Shown: positions 25,896 through 35,330, counted from the first letter of the stretch. The stretch is 64,000 nt of DNA from Anaerolineae bacterium UTCFX1 (GCA_002050275.1 MWTB01000021.1:248001-312000), one strand, 5' to 3'. The notes: a model not told the origin generated them from the letters alone. Numbers and translations are program-made.

Positions 25896-26612
25896 ATGAA
25901 CGACACTACCATTATCGTAATCAGCATCCTGTTGTTTCTGCTCATCTTGTTCGGCGGAACGGCGTGGTTGATTTTCGTCTATTTTCCGAAAAGAACCGCA
26001 GCGGTCGCCAACGACCTGGCAAACACGGTCAAAAACACCTTTGGGCTGACTCCGCAAGTGACTATCAATCAGAAGATCATTTCAAAGCGGACGAACGAGA
26101 TCTTGCAACTGGCAATGATCGAACAAGATTACGATGTCGAATACGAAGCCAGCGACAAACGGTTAGGAAGCGAGAAACGCATCCAACTGCGCGGCATGTA
26201 TCGCGCCAAGATCGGGTTCGATTTGCAAAAGAGTTTCAACATCGAAGTGCAACGCGGCAGGTTCCTTAAGCCGGGACAGGTCACTTTGCAGTTGCCCCAT
26301 GCCGAAATCCTTTCGGTCGAACCGCTGGACGTGCAAAAATCTTCCGCTTCGGGACTGCTCAATTGGGTCACTAGCAAAGATATGGACAATGCCATGAAAG
26401 AACTCGGCGCGTTGGCGTTAGACAAAGCGAGCAAACTAGACATGCTCGCCGACGCCGAAAAACGGATCGAAACCCGGCTGAACGAGGCGTTGCTGCCAAG
26501 GCTGGTTCGCTATCAACTCGCGCATCAAGTGCGCTTCCTTGAACTAGACGGCGGCGAAAACAACGAACAAGAGAACCTCATCTCTATTCCCTCTTCAAAG
26601 ACGACATCGTAA
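25896..26612 (+). CDS. DUF4230 membrane-anchored protein
   Basis: 238 residues. One N-terminal membrane helix (about 5-30) is followed by a short linker and the DUF4230 domain, with the IQLRGMYRAKIGFDLQKSF and LPHAEILSVEPLD segments usual in the family. The end has amphipathic helices with many lysines and glutamates (DKASKLDMLADAEKRIETRLNEAL), which may mediate oligomerisation. Function unknown; the family is found in many phyla as a stand-alone inner-membrane protein. Start chosen at the ATG after the stop of the kinase gene, which lacks a good ribosome-binding site. Confidence 0.8.
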   Translation: MNDTTIIVISILLFLLILFGGTAWLIFVYFPKRTAAVANDLANTVKNTFGLTPQVTINQKIISKRTNEILQLAMIEQDYDVEYEASDKRLGSEKRIQLRGMYRAKIGFDLQKSFNIEVQRGRFLKPGQVTLQLPHAEILSVEPLDVQKSSASGLLNWVTSKDMDNAMKELGALALDKASKLDMLADAEKRIETRLNEALLPRLVRYQLAHQVRFLELDGGENNEQENLISIPSSKTTS

Positions 26613-26642
26613 TACTCTCCCTTCTCGAATCGTCTACACGAC

Positions 26643-27488
26643 ATGAATAATCCTAGAAAAATTTACCAAACCATCGAACCTCAAACAACCATCGAAGGCG
26701 CAGGCGTGCGCTTATTGCGTTCCATCGCGCCCAAAGTCAGCAACTTATTCGATCCATTCCTGCTCTTCGATCATTTCGCCTTCAACAATCCGCTTGAAGG
26801 ACCCTTGCGCGGCTTTCCCATGCATCCGCATCGCGGCATCGAAACTGTCACGTACATGCTCGAAGGCTCCACCGCGCACCGCGACAGCCTCGGCAACCAA
26901 GGTCTCATCGGTCCCGGCGACGTACAGTGGATGAGCGCCGGTCGCGGCATCTTGCATGAGGAAATGCCGCGCCGCAGTGAAAGCGGGAACATTTACGGCT
27001 TTCAACTCTGGGTAAACCTGCCTTCGCACCTCAAAATGTCCGCGCCGCGCTATCAGGAAGTGAGCGCATCCACGATTCCTACGTTCGAAAAAGATGGGGT
27101 CAAGATTCGCGTCGTCGCTGGGACGGTAGACGGAGTCAGCGGACCCGTCGAGGATATCGCCGCTGCGCCGCTCTACATGGACGTGGAATTGGCGCCAGCC
27201 TCCGAATGGCGTTTCCCCATCCCCAACGGACACAACGCGCTCGCATACCTCTTTCACGGCGAAGGCGTTTTCGCCGATGAAACCGTGAGCGCTGCGCGCA
27301 TGCTTCAATTCTCAAACAAAGGCGATCATCTCCACGTCAAGACCGAAAATAACGCCGCTCGCTTCATCTTAATCGCGGGCGCGCCGTTCAATGAACCGAT
27401 CGTACCTTACGGTCCTTTCGTGATGAACACCATCGAAGAAATTCAAGACACTCTGCGCGAACTGCGCAGCGGAACTTTTGCGCAATAA
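26643..27488 (+). CDS. pirin family protein
   Basis: 281 residues forming a double cupin. The N-terminal cupin carries the metal ligands His61, His63, His105 and Glu107 in HPHRG and GILHEE, with the invariant WMSAGRG loop between. The C-terminal pirin domain ends in APFNEPIVPYGPFVMNT. Pirins bind Fe or another divalent metal; some bacterial members oxidise quercetin, but the general role is uncertain. A strong hairpin terminator follows directly. Confidence 0.93.
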   Translation: MNNPRKIYQTIEPQTTIEGAGVRLLRSIAPKVSNLFDPFLLFDHFAFNNPLEGPLRGFPMHPHRGIETVTYMLEGSTAHRDSLGNQGLIGPGDVQWMSAGRGILHEEMPRRSESGNIYGFQLWVNLPSHLKMSAPRYQEVSASTIPTFEKDGVKIRVVAGTVDGVSGPVEDIAAAPLYMDVELAPASEWRFPIPNGHNALAYLFHGEGVFADETVSAARMLQFSNKGDHLHVKTENNAARFILIAGAPFNEPIVPYGPFVMNTIEEIQDTLRELRSGTFAQ

Positions 27489-27497
27489 AAGGGAGCC

Positions 27498-27528
27498 GAC
27501 CTTGTAGATTCCACAAATCTACAAGGTC
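27498..27528 (+). terminator. terminator after pirin gene
   Basis: GACCTTGTAGATT and AATCTACAAGGTC form a perfect 13-bp stem with a 5-base loop, followed by TTTCATT. It belongs to the same ACCTTG..CAAGGT style of palindrome seen in frame in the right-edge helicase. Confidence 0.8.
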
Positions 27529-27539
27529 TTTCATTAACG

Positions 27540-28004
27540 ATGACCCAAGTTTTATTCGGCGAGCGCATCGGCAAACAAGGGCGCATCCGCGTCGGTTGCG
27601 CGGCGATTATCTGCGACGAGAACCAACGCGTTTTACTCACGCGGCGGGCGGACAACGGTCAATGGTGCCTGCCTGGCGGCGCGTTAGAGGCTGGCGAGAG
27701 TGTGGCAGAAGCGTGCGTCCGCGAAGCATGGGAAGAGACCGGGTTGCGGGTCCGCGTGAAGCGCTTGATCGGCGTGTACAGCGATCCAAATCAACTGATC
27801 GTATATCCCGACGACAACAAAATATTTATCGTCGCGTTAACGTTTGAAGCGGAGGTCGTCGGCGGCGAGTTGGGCTTGAGCGATGAAACGACCGAAGTCG
27901 GCTTCTTCACATTGAAAGAAATGGAATCGCTGTCCATGCTCGGCAACCACAAAATGCGCATCGAAGACGCGCTGTTACAACGCCCGCAAGCGTTCATCAA
28001 ATAA
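27540..28004 (+). CDS. NUDIX hydrolase
   Basis: 154 residues with a complete Nudix box: Gly47, Glu53, Arg61-Glu62, Glu65-Glu66 and Gly68, matching GX5EX7REUXEEXGU. The start VGCAAIICDENQRVLLTRR and WCLPGGALEAGE are those of MutT/ADP-ribose-type hydrolases that cleave nucleoside diphosphate-X bonds with Mg. The substrate is not specified by visible motifs. It begins 11 bases after the pirin terminator, so it needs its own start of transcription. Confidence 0.92.
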   Translation: MTQVLFGERIGKQGRIRVGCAAIICDENQRVLLTRRADNGQWCLPGGALEAGESVAEACVREAWEETGLRVRVKRLIGVYSDPNQLIVYPDDNKIFIVALTFEAEVVGGELGLSDETTEVGFFTLKEMESLSMLGNHKMRIEDALLQRPQAFIK

Positions 28005-28106
28005 ACCATGACTTACACAAGTCAAAATCTTTTGCCGTAAATTACGCAAGTTATCATGAATTTTTTAAACAATTCGCGGGAATTAGCGAAATTCACGGCT
28101 TGACTT

Positions 28107-28131
28107 TAGGGTTTTGCGTAAACCCTATAAA
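28107..28131 (+). promoter_or_regulatory. palindrome and TATAAA -10 before a membrane protein gene
   Basis: TAGGGTTT-TGCGT-AAACCCTA (28107-28127) is a perfect 8-bp inverted repeat whose right end runs into TATAAA (28126-28131). TTGACT lies 20 bases upstream of the hexamer. The palindrome fills the promoter spacer, so it could be an operator. Confidence 0.4.
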
Positions 28132-28144
28132 TACAGAGATAACG

Positions 28145-28705
28145 TTGTTAACCGCATTAAGCGCGCTCTTGAGAAAATATACAAATGGTTGGCTCGCGCT
28201 GATTCTTCTCGTCGGCGTTATCTTCTTTAATACGGTCGTCTTCTCAAATCAACAATCAAATTTAGCGGCAGATTCGGGGGGAGCTCGCCCACTCGATTTG
28301 CTCTACGCGTATACGCCCCAAACGGCATACGCGCTGATCGCATCGTATGGCGAAGCGGGCCGCGCGGAGTATCGCCGTTTTGAATTAACGATTGACCTTA
28401 TCTACCCGATCGTCTACACATTATTCTTCAGCCTCGCTGCCACATGGCTCTTTCAACGCGGATTCTCGTCGGATAGCGCGATGCAAACATATAACATTAT
28501 TCCGCTCGGCGCTTGGTTATTCGATCTATTTGAAAACTTGGGCATTGCGGCGATGCTGTCCATCCATCCGCTTACACCCGCTTGGTTGGCATGGGCGGCT
28601 GCCGCCGCCACATCGCTTAAATGGCTATTCGTCTTCGCCAGCGGATTATTGCTGCTGATCGGTTTCGCGGCGGCGCTCAAGAACGGTTTCAAAGCGCAAA
28701 CGTAA
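28145..28705 (+). CDS. small polytopic membrane protein
   Basis: About 186 residues from the TTG at 28145. A longer frame opens at a TTG at 28100, but that lies upstream of the likely -10, so the shorter form is preferred; the exact start is uncertain. There are four membrane helices, around KYTNGWLALILLVGVIFFNTVVF, LTIDLIYPIVYTLFFSLAATW, NIIPLGAWLFDLFENLGIAAML and WLFVFASGLLLLIGFAAAL. Conserved-looking polar residues (D and E in LIYP and LFENLG) sit within helices. Function unknown. Confidence 0.65.
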   Translation: MLTALSALLRKYTNGWLALILLVGVIFFNTVVFSNQQSNLAADSGGARPLDLLYAYTPQTAYALIASYGEAGRAEYRRFELTIDLIYPIVYTLFFSLAATWLFQRGFSSDSAMQTYNIIPLGAWLFDLFENLGIAAMLSIHPLTPAWLAWAAAAATSLKWLFVFASGLLLLIGFAAALKNGFKAQT

Positions 28706-28777
28706 CGTCGACTTAAATCGGCGCTGCGCTCAGGCAGAACAATCGGCGACGCGAAAAAAGCGTTTCAATTTCCGAAT

Positions 28778-28783
28778 TATAAT
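28778..28783 (+). promoter_or_regulatory. -10 hexamer TATAAT, six bases before ATG
   Basis: Consensus TATAAT, six bases (TGAAGC), ATG at 28790, and no ribosome-binding site. Leaderless mRNA expected for the YbaK-like gene. Confidence 0.6.
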
Positions 28784-28789
28784 TGAAGC

Positions 28790-29269
28790 ATGGCTACTCT
28801 CTCCTCATCCGCTCAGAAAATTCAAGACCTGCTGATCTCGCTCGGATACGACTATATCGTGATCGAACACGCCGAGTCTACGCGCACGGCGCAAGAAGCC
28901 GCAGACCGCGCAAGATGCGAACTTGGTCAGATCGTCAAGTCGCTGATCTTCAAAGGCAAGCAATCTAATAAGCCGATCCTTGTCCTCACCAGCGGCGCGA
29001 ACCGCGTGGACGAAAAACGCATCAGCGAATACGCCGGCGAAACCATCGGCAAAGCCGACGCGGATTTCGCGCGCGCCGTCACCGGTTTCGCCATAGGCGG
29101 CGTGCCGCCTATGGGCCATGTTGAGAAGATCGAAACGTATCTCGATGAAGATTTTTTGCAATATCAAACCGTCTGGGCGGCGGCGGGAACGCCCAATGCG
29201 ATCTTCGAGTTAAAAACAGAAGACTTGCAAAAAATGACCGACGGAAAAGTTGCGCGCGTCAAGCCGTAA
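28790..29269 (+). CDS. YbaK/EbsC-family aminoacyl-tRNA deacylase
   Basis: 159 residues of the YbaK/ProX superfamily. It has TAQEAADRARCELGQIVKSL with the near-invariant Lys that holds the tRNA end, VDEKRISEYAG, the glycine-rich GFAIGGVPPMGH loop and AAAGTPNAIFEL. These proteins hydrolyse mischarged aminoacyl-tRNA in trans, for example Cys-tRNAPro or Ala-tRNAPro. Exact tRNA specificity is not readable. It is a single gene, with a leaderless-type promoter. Confidence 0.92.
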   Translation: MATLSSSAQKIQDLLISLGYDYIVIEHAESTRTAQEAADRARCELGQIVKSLIFKGKQSNKPILVLTSGANRVDEKRISEYAGETIGKADADFARAVTGFAIGGVPPMGHVEKIETYLDEDFLQYQTVWAAAGTPNAIFELKTEDLQKMTDGKVARVKP

Positions 29270-29316
29270 AGTCCACTCAGCCTGTCGCATTGGAAATAGC
29301 CGCTTCTCAACAACAA

Positions 29317-30681
29317 ATGAAACCAAAAAACAACTTTGAAATTATCGCCGCTCGCATCGAACGAGAGATGAAACGCCTGCGCGTACCGGGCGTTTCGCTC
29401 GGCATCTATCACAACGGCAAAGAACGCACAGCGGGCTTCGGAGCGACCAGCGTTGAAAATCCGTTGCCGGTCACTCCCGATACGTTGTTTCAGATCGGCT
29501 CGATCAGCAAAACATTTACCGCCACCGCGCTAATGATGCTCGCCGAGCAGGGAAAGTTACATCTTGACGCGCCTGTGCGGAAATACATTAAAGACTTCAA
29601 ACTCAAAGATGAAAACACGGCAAAGAAAGTAACGACGAGACATCTACTCACCCACACCGGCGGATGGGTCGGCGACTACTTCAACAGCTTCGGCGATGGC
29701 GACGACGCGCTGGCTAGAATGGTGAAAGACATCGCTAAACTTCCGCAAATTCAACCGTTGGGAAAAATCTGGTCATACAACAACACAGGTTTCAACATCG
29801 CCTCGCGGATCATCGAAGTCGTGACGAAAAAGCCGTACGAGCAAGCGCTGCAAGAGATGCTGCTCGACCCGCTGGGCTTGAACATGTCGTTTATGTACCC
29901 CAACGATATTCTCTTCACGCACCGCTTCGTTGCGGGACACCAAAAAATAAAAGGCAAGGTCGAGGTAGCGCGTCCGTGGGCGATTGGCAGAGCAGGCAAC
30001 GGCGTGGGAGGAGTCGTCAGCACGGTCAAAGACTTGCTGAAGTACGCGCGCTTCCACATGGGCAACGGAAACAAAATCATCCAGCGCAAGAGTCTCAGAG
30101 CGATGCGCGTCAAACAGTTCGGCGCAGGCGGACGCGGCGACATGGGCATCGCGTGGTTCATTCGCTATGCGGGCGATCTTATCGCGTACGCGCACGGCGG
30201 CGCAACTCACGGTCAGCAAGCATATTTCTTCTTCATTCCTGAGAAAGATTTCGCGCTCGCCATCCTCACTAACAGCGACGACGGCGGAATCATCGGCGCA
30301 CAAATGTTCAACGCAACGCTCGCTCTCTATTTTGGAATCAAACTCGAAACGCCCAAGCCAATGATGAATCCACAAGATAGAAGCGAGTTCATCGGGCGCT
30401 ACAAAATCGGCGCCGAATGCTTCGATATTACGACGAAAGGCAAATATCTCGTTTATCATCACATCCCGCTCGGTGGATTCCCCACGCCCGATACGCCGCC
30501 GGGTCCTGCGCTGGCGCCGATGCGCTTCGCCTTTTACGACGAAGATCATCTCGTTGGCTTGGATGAGCCTTTCAACGGCGCGCTCGCCGACGTCCTCCGA
30601 GACGAAAAAGGGCGCGTGAAATATTTCCGCGTGGGCGGGCGCGCACATTTGAAGATTCGGCGAAATTCAACTGCGCGCTGA
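29317..30681 (+). CDS. serine hydrolase, class C beta-lactamase/penicillin-binding fold
   Basis: 454 residues from the ATG at 29317; a TTG 27 bases upstream is in frame and cannot be excluded. The active-site motif SxxK is Ser62-Ile-Ser-Lys65 in GSISKTFTATAL, and the second motif YxN is in WSYNNTGFN near 156. The third, KTG-like element is HGG in YAHGGATHG. No signal peptide is seen, so the enzyme is probably cytoplasmic or unusually exported. A C-terminal beta-rich extension of about 100 residues (from EFIGRYKIGAECFD) is common in the esterase-type members. Possible esterase, D-peptidase or amidase. Confidence 0.85.
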   Translation: MKPKNNFEIIAARIEREMKRLRVPGVSLGIYHNGKERTAGFGATSVENPLPVTPDTLFQIGSISKTFTATALMMLAEQGKLHLDAPVRKYIKDFKLKDENTAKKVTTRHLLTHTGGWVGDYFNSFGDGDDALARMVKDIAKLPQIQPLGKIWSYNNTGFNIASRIIEVVTKKPYEQALQEMLLDPLGLNMSFMYPNDILFTHRFVAGHQKIKGKVEVARPWAIGRAGNGVGGVVSTVKDLLKYARFHMGNGNKIIQRKSLRAMRVKQFGAGGRGDMGIAWFIRYAGDLIAYAHGGATHGQQAYFFFIPEKDFALAILTNSDDGGIIGAQMFNATLALYFGIKLETPKPMMNPQDRSEFIGRYKIGAECFDITTKGKYLVYHHIPLGGFPTPDTPPGPALAPMRFAFYDEDHLVGLDEPFNGALADVLRDEKGRVKYFRVGGRAHLKIRRNSTAR

Positions 30682-30841
30682 AGCCGCAAACAGCCGCGTT
30701 TCTTCGCCGCGCCTTCCTTGCGCGTTTCATGCTTTTACGGTAGGATGCAGGGTTGCGCTAAGCATCAAAATCGCCAATAACTAAACTTCGCGGCACAGCG
30801 CCGATTCTGCAAGGAAAATATATACTACTGGATTAATCCAT
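30682..30841. other. leader region of the exopolysaccharide locus
   Basis: 160 bases without a gene. A TATACT (30821-30826) lies 15 bases before the wzz ATG, followed by the palindrome GGATTAATCC (30830-30839), a possible operator. AAGGAAAA at 30811 is too far to be a ribosome-binding site. No clear -35. Confidence 0.35.
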
Positions 30842-32089
30842 ATGCAAAACCCCGCCCCACTCGCTTTATACGACGACGAGATAGACCTACGCGCTGTTTT
30901 CCAAACGCTTTGGAAAGGGCGCACATTAATTCTAATTCTGACCTTAGTTGCGGCGGCAACCGCTTACGCAATCAGCGCATGGGCGCTTCCAAAGCAATAT
31001 CAGGCGAGCGCTTATGTGACGATCGCGCTCCCCCGAATTCAATACTTGACAACCGCAAGCGGGCTTACCCTCAACATCGCCGCCGCCAATCCCGACATCA
31101 AAGCTATCCCCGATCTCATTAAAGAAGAAACAGTACTGTACGAAGTAACGGCTGACCCGCGTATCGCGCCGGCGATTTCAATCGAAACGCTCAGCGGACA
31201 AATCCAGGTGACAACGCTCGGAACATCGCAACTCAAACTTCAAGTCACCGACTCCAATCCGCAGCGAGCAGCCGCCTTAGCCACCGTTTGGGCTGAACAA
31301 GCGGCGAACTGGATCGAGATCAATTATGGATTTAACGGGTTTACATCCACGCTCAACGATCAAATCGTCGTTGCAAAGCAGGCTTATGAAGAATCACAAA
31401 CCGCGCTGGAAAATTTCGCGGCAATCAATCAAACGCCTATTTTGTTGGCTCGTCTGACCGCGCAGGAAGACATCTATACTTGTTTGGAAAAACAGATCTT
31501 GCAAATCACTGCGCTGAATCACCGTCTAACGAACCTAAAAGAACAAATACCTCCGGTCGAAGAAACGATTTCTTTGACGCATGCGATCCTGCTCGAATCC
31601 ATTGAACATGATTTTGATTCTATAACTTCGTGCGACGCCGCCGCTGTTGTATCGCAGTCTTCAGCTGTCGTTGCATTGAATACTTCTGATACAAAAGAAA
31701 TCTTATCTGTCATCGCCAGCCTACAAGAGGCGCTTACGCAAAAGCTGACGAGCGCCAGCATAACGAAGGAATCTTTAGAAGAACAGATTCCGCAATTAAG
31801 CGTCGAGCTGGAGCATGCAACATACCAACTCAACCAATATACGCAGCAGCGCGATCAAGCCAGCGGGGTCTACGAGCAGTTGGCATATCGAAAAATGTTA
31901 TTGCTTCAACAAAGCGAACGCACAGCCTATGTCCGCGCTAAGGCAAAGGCGCCCAGCGTCGCTTCTGCGCCGAGCCCGCCGTTAAATGCCGTCGCGGCAG
32001 GGGCTCTCGGGTTCATCGTCGGCGCAACGGCGGCGCTTAGCGCGGAATGGCGAAAAAAACAGGGCGCCGAAGCGGGAGACAAGGTTTGA
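30842..32089 (+). CDS. Wzz-like polysaccharide co-polymerase / chain-length regulator
   Basis: 415 residues. The Wzz N-terminal domain begins EIDLRAVFQTLWKGRTLI with the first membrane helix at about 28-50. A long periplasm-side coiled-coil region (about 170-370, e.g. EESQTALENFAAINQT) follows, then a second helix near 385-403 (AGALGFIVGATAAL). There is no Walker box or tyrosine cluster, so the bacterial tyrosine kinase of many Gram-positive systems is absent or separate. Such proteins set polymer length together with Wzy. It is the first gene of the plus-strand locus and 10 bases ahead of the flippase. Confidence 0.85.
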   Translation: MQNPAPLALYDDEIDLRAVFQTLWKGRTLILILTLVAAATAYAISAWALPKQYQASAYVTIALPRIQYLTTASGLTLNIAAANPDIKAIPDLIKEETVLYEVTADPRIAPAISIETLSGQIQVTTLGTSQLKLQVTDSNPQRAAALATVWAEQAANWIEINYGFNGFTSTLNDQIVVAKQAYEESQTALENFAAINQTPILLARLTAQEDIYTCLEKQILQITALNHRLTNLKEQIPPVEETISLTHAILLESIEHDFDSITSCDAAAVVSQSSAVVALNTSDTKEILSVIASLQEALTQKLTSASITKESLEEQIPQLSVELEHATYQLNQYTQQRDQASGVYEQLAYRKMLLLQQSERTAYVRAKAKAPSVASAPSPPLNAVAAGALGFIVGATAALSAEWRKKQGAEAGDKV

Positions 32090-32099
32090 TGACGCGGGA

Positions 32100-33455
32100 A
32101 TGAAATTGCCCTCGGAACTATTTGCTAGTTTAAGCGGCGTGTTCACCGGAAAGGGAATGAAGTCGGAGGTGGCTAGAAACGGAGCCGGCAGTTTAATTTT
32201 AAAAACCTTCGATATCCTCTTTTCGTTTTTGGTCACAGTATTGCTGGCGCGCGCGCTGGGGCGGGATAATTACGGGGTTTACTCTTATGTGTACGCGCTA
32301 GTCGCCCTCCTGATCATTCCCTCTCAATTTGGACTGCCGGCTTTGGTGGTGCGCGAAACCGCCAAAGCGTTCGCCACACAAGAATGGGGAGCGATTCAAG
32401 GCGTTTGGCGCTGGGCGGGCAAAATCACCGCCATTTTAGTTATCGTTTTTACCTGCATAGCCGCCGTCGCTCTCATTTTTTTCGGAGATCAGTTCAATCG
32501 CGAACAAATTCTTACGATGTTCTGGGGCTTGGCACTTGTGCCTCTCATCGCGTTGGGCGAACTGCGCGGCGCGGCATTGCGAGGCTTGCACCGCATTATC
32601 CAGGGTCAAATCCCAGAGCAGGCGGCGCTGCCCGGCTTGTTCTTCTTATTTGTCGCTGCCGCAACCATATTTTTTCCGGCTAAAATGTCGCCGTCTCTTG
32701 CGATGGCGCTGCAAGTCGCCGCAGCCGCGCTGGCGTTTATCGCCGGCGCCTGGCTGTTGTTGGGCGCCATGCCAACAGAGGTACGCTATGCCCAGCCAAT
32801 CTATAAGAGTCGCTTTTGGCTGGCTAGCGCGGCGCCGCTCGCCCTGATCGGCGGAATGCAATTCATCAACCGCCGAACCAGCATCTTGATTCTCGGTTTA
32901 TTTGCCGACGCGGGACAGATCGGCATTTACCGAATAGCCGATCAAATGTCGCTATTGGTATCCACCGGTCTGCTAGCCATGAATTTTGTCGTCGCGCCTC
33001 AATTCGCTCGCTTACACGCCATAGGCGACACGGAGCGTCTCCAAAAAATAACGACGATCAGCGCTCGCATCGTATTTTTTTTGACTTTAGGTGTATCCGC
33101 GATATTTCTGACTCTGGGAAAACCGATCCTAGCATCCGTCTTCGGAAGCGAGTTCGCGCCCGCTTACGCGCCAATGAGCATTCTTGTCATAAGTCAATTG
33201 GTCAATTCTCTGACCGGTTCCGTCGGAATGCTCTTAAATATGACCGGGCATGAACGAGAGACGGCGCGCGGCACAGCCATCGCCGCAGCAAGCAACATCG
33301 CTTTAAATTTTCTACTGGCTCCGTTCTGGGGCGTTCGCGGCGCCGCCCTGGCGGCTGCGATCGCAACTTCTGCGTGGAACGTCATACTCCTATTAGCCGT
33401 ACGCAAACATCTAAAAATCAACAGTATGGCTTTTGGATCGTTTGGAGAAACATAA
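32100..33455 (+). CDS. Wzx-type polysaccharide flippase (MOP superfamily)
   Basis: 451 residues from the ATG at 32100; the in-frame region upstream overlaps wzz. Twelve to fourteen membrane helices. The family start NGAGSLILKTFDILFSFLV and LLARALGRDNYGVYSYVYAL is typical of RfbX/Wzx transporters that turn lipid-linked repeat units across the membrane. A second half-repeat begins near WLASAAPLALIGGMQFINRRTSI. An alternative start at MKSEVARNG (32157) would remove 19 residues. It sits between the Wzz-like gene and the first sulfotransferase. Confidence 0.9.
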   Translation: MKLPSELFASLSGVFTGKGMKSEVARNGAGSLILKTFDILFSFLVTVLLARALGRDNYGVYSYVYALVALLIIPSQFGLPALVVRETAKAFATQEWGAIQGVWRWAGKITAILVIVFTCIAAVALIFFGDQFNREQILTMFWGLALVPLIALGELRGAALRGLHRIIQGQIPEQAALPGLFFLFVAAATIFFPAKMSPSLAMALQVAAAALAFIAGAWLLLGAMPTEVRYAQPIYKSRFWLASAAPLALIGGMQFINRRTSILILGLFADAGQIGIYRIADQMSLLVSTGLLAMNFVVAPQFARLHAIGDTERLQKITTISARIVFFLTLGVSAIFLTLGKPILASVFGSEFAPAYAPMSILVISQLVNSLTGSVGMLLNMTGHERETARGTAIAAASNIALNFLLAPFWGVRGAALAAAIATSAWNVILLLAVRKHLKINSMAFGSFGET

Positions 33456-33456
33456 T

Positions 33457-34431
33457 ATGACCGCCTCTTCTCATCCAGATCAGCTGCCCACAGCAGCGTC
33501 GCCATCGTGGCGCACAAGACCCTATTTGATCATCGGCGGAACGACCAAAGCGGCGACGACGGCGCTCTTTACCTATGTAGGCGCGCACCCTGAAGTGTGC
33601 ATATCCAGCATGAAAGAGACGCGCTTCTTTTTAGACCGAGACTATTCCTTAAAATCTAAATATCGTTTCGAGGATGGAATAGAGAAATACGCCGAATTCT
33701 TTCAACGCTGCGATACGGCAACGCGCTTATGGGCAGAAGCGACGCCCGACTATCTCTACTCCGCAGGGACGCCAAAGAAAATTCAGCAAACGCTCGAAGA
33801 CGTCTTTCTCGTTTTCATCTTACGCGAGCCAAAAGCGCGGGTGGACTCGTGGTATCGTTTCGCTAAACAAAACAATCTGTTGGCGCCAACAAGCCTGCTT
33901 GATGAATTTGTCGCCTTACAATTAACCGCGCAAGACTCCGAGCGTCTTCCGCAGCACCTGCGCGCCGTAGAGCAAGGGCGATACGCAGTTTATTTACGTC
34001 CTTATTTTGAAACCTTCGGCAAAGAGCGTATTTCTGTGATCTTTACGGAAGAACTGGCGTTGAACCCTCAAAAAACAATGCGGGAACTTTGCCGTTTTGT
34101 CGGCATAGATCCTGCATTCTACGCCGCCTATAAATTCGAAACGCACAATCGCACTGTGAATATGAAGCAGCCCGTGATTCATAGCCTATATAAGAAAAGC
34201 AGATTTTATTTAAAGAAAAAAGTGCACAATCGTCCGGCAATCCATTCCCTCCTACGCAGACTCCGGCTGACGCTTGAGCCGTTCTATCTTAGATTAAACC
34301 GCGACTCGTCAGCCGCCGAATCTGAAATGTCGCCGCAAACGGTGAACGCGCTCAATTCATATTATGAGCAAGCGAACGAAGACCTTACGCGTTTACTAGG
34401 ACGATCCCTACCTTGGGATAGAGGATTCTAG
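33457..34431 (+). CDS. sulfotransferase 1 of the exopolysaccharide locus
   Basis: 324 residues from the ATG at 33457, which has GGAG nine bases ahead; an upstream in-frame ATG overlaps the flippase. The 5'-phosphosulfate-binding loop is GGTTKAATTAL with Lys31, and the 3'-phosphate-binding region is VFILREPKARVDSWYRF. Such enzymes move sulfate from PAPS to a hydroxyl or amine, here probably of the locus polysaccharide or its lipid-linked repeat. The C-terminal part has a basic segment (KKSRFYLKKKVHNR) that could bind an acidic glycan or membrane. It overlaps nothing and is followed after two bases by a second sulfotransferase. Confidence 0.88.
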   Translation: MTASSHPDQLPTAASPSWRTRPYLIIGGTTKAATTALFTYVGAHPEVCISSMKETRFFLDRDYSLKSKYRFEDGIEKYAEFFQRCDTATRLWAEATPDYLYSAGTPKKIQQTLEDVFLVFILREPKARVDSWYRFAKQNNLLAPTSLLDEFVALQLTAQDSERLPQHLRAVEQGRYAVYLRPYFETFGKERISVIFTEELALNPQKTMRELCRFVGIDPAFYAAYKFETHNRTVNMKQPVIHSLYKKSRFYLKKKVHNRPAIHSLLRRLRLTLEPFYLRLNRDSSAAESEMSPQTVNALNSYYEQANEDLTRLLGRSLPWDRGF

Positions 34432-34433
34432 AA

Positions 34434-35330
34434 ATGAACGATTTCTATAAAATTGACATGATGATCGTTGGAGCGCAGAAGGCGGGCACTTCTTCGCTGT
34501 TGCGATATCTGGAATTGCACCCCGCGATCTATGTTCATCCTCAGCGCGAATTTGCATACTTTACTAACCCTGAACATCGCCATAAAGAAGATCGACGATA
34601 TTTCGACGCGGCATTTTCGCACAGACAGTCAAACCAACTCTTGCTGGCAAAAAACGCCATGTTGATGTACTCCGAGGCTGCGATCGAACGGCTGTATGCG
34701 CATAACCCCAACGCCCTCATAATCGCCTTATTAAGAAATCCAGTAGATCGCGCCTATTCCGCCTATTGGTTCGCTCGCAGTCGCGGCTGGGAAAAAATCA
34801 AAACGTTCGAGGAAGCGCTTCGCGCTGAACCGGAGCGCATGCAAGAAGACTGGTACAAATGGCGGAATAACGCCTATCTATTTAACGGACAATATGTCTT
34901 ACACCTAAGGAATCTCTTTACGCGCTTCGGCACAGAGAGAACTCAAGCGTACTTAATCGAGGACCTGAAGTTGGATCCGCAAAAATTATTTCGTCAAATA
35001 TTTAAAGCCGCTAACGTAGACGATGCCTTCCAGCCTGATATATCGAGAAAGCATAATCCGTCTAGATTAGCGCGTTCTGAAAAAATCGCTCAATGGCAGG
35101 CTTCTCTCACAAATTCACAAAATAAAGTTAAGAATATTGTAAAACGCGTTATCTCCCCTCGACGCATCCTGCAAATACAGGACTATATCAAGCGGATAAA
35201 CACCAGCGCAACCGCCCCTCCGCCAATAGCGCCCGAAACGCGGCAGCGCCTGATTGAACACTTCCAACCCTACAACGAAGAACTCGGCGCTTTGCTCGGC
35301 AGAGACCTGAGCGGATGGAATCGCATTTGA
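34434..35330 (+). CDS. sulfotransferase 2 of the exopolysaccharide locus
   Basis: 298 residues. PAPS-binding loop IVGAQKAGTSSLLRYL (Lys16) and 3'-phosphate region IALLRNPVDRAYSAYWF, closest in style to heparan-sulfate-type and bacterial capsule sulfotransferases. It diverges clearly from sulfotransferase 1 and is not a recent duplicate. Its 3' end overlaps the polymerase gene by 16 bases, so translation is probably coupled. The likely substrate is the glycan repeat unit; position on the sugar unknown. Confidence 0.9.
   Translation: MNDFYKIDMMIVGAQKAGTSSLLRYLELHPAIYVHPQREFAYFTNPEHRHKEDRRYFDAAFSHRQSNQLLLAKNAMLMYSEAAIERLYAHNPNALIIALLRNPVDRAYSAYWFARSRGWEKIKTFEEALRAEPERMQEDWYKWRNNAYLFNGQYVLHLRNLFTRFGTERTQAYLIEDLKLDPQKLFRQIFKAANVDDAFQPDISRKHNPSRLARSEKIAQWQASLTNSQNKVKNIVKRVISPRRILQIQDYIKRINTSATAPPPIAPETRQRLIEHFQPYNEELGALLGRDLSGWNRI

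Noticed and set aside
29773..30648. Open frame of 291 residues on the minus strand
   Set aside because: Antisense to the serine hydrolase gene with intact SxxK and YxN motifs; no recognisable domain of its own.
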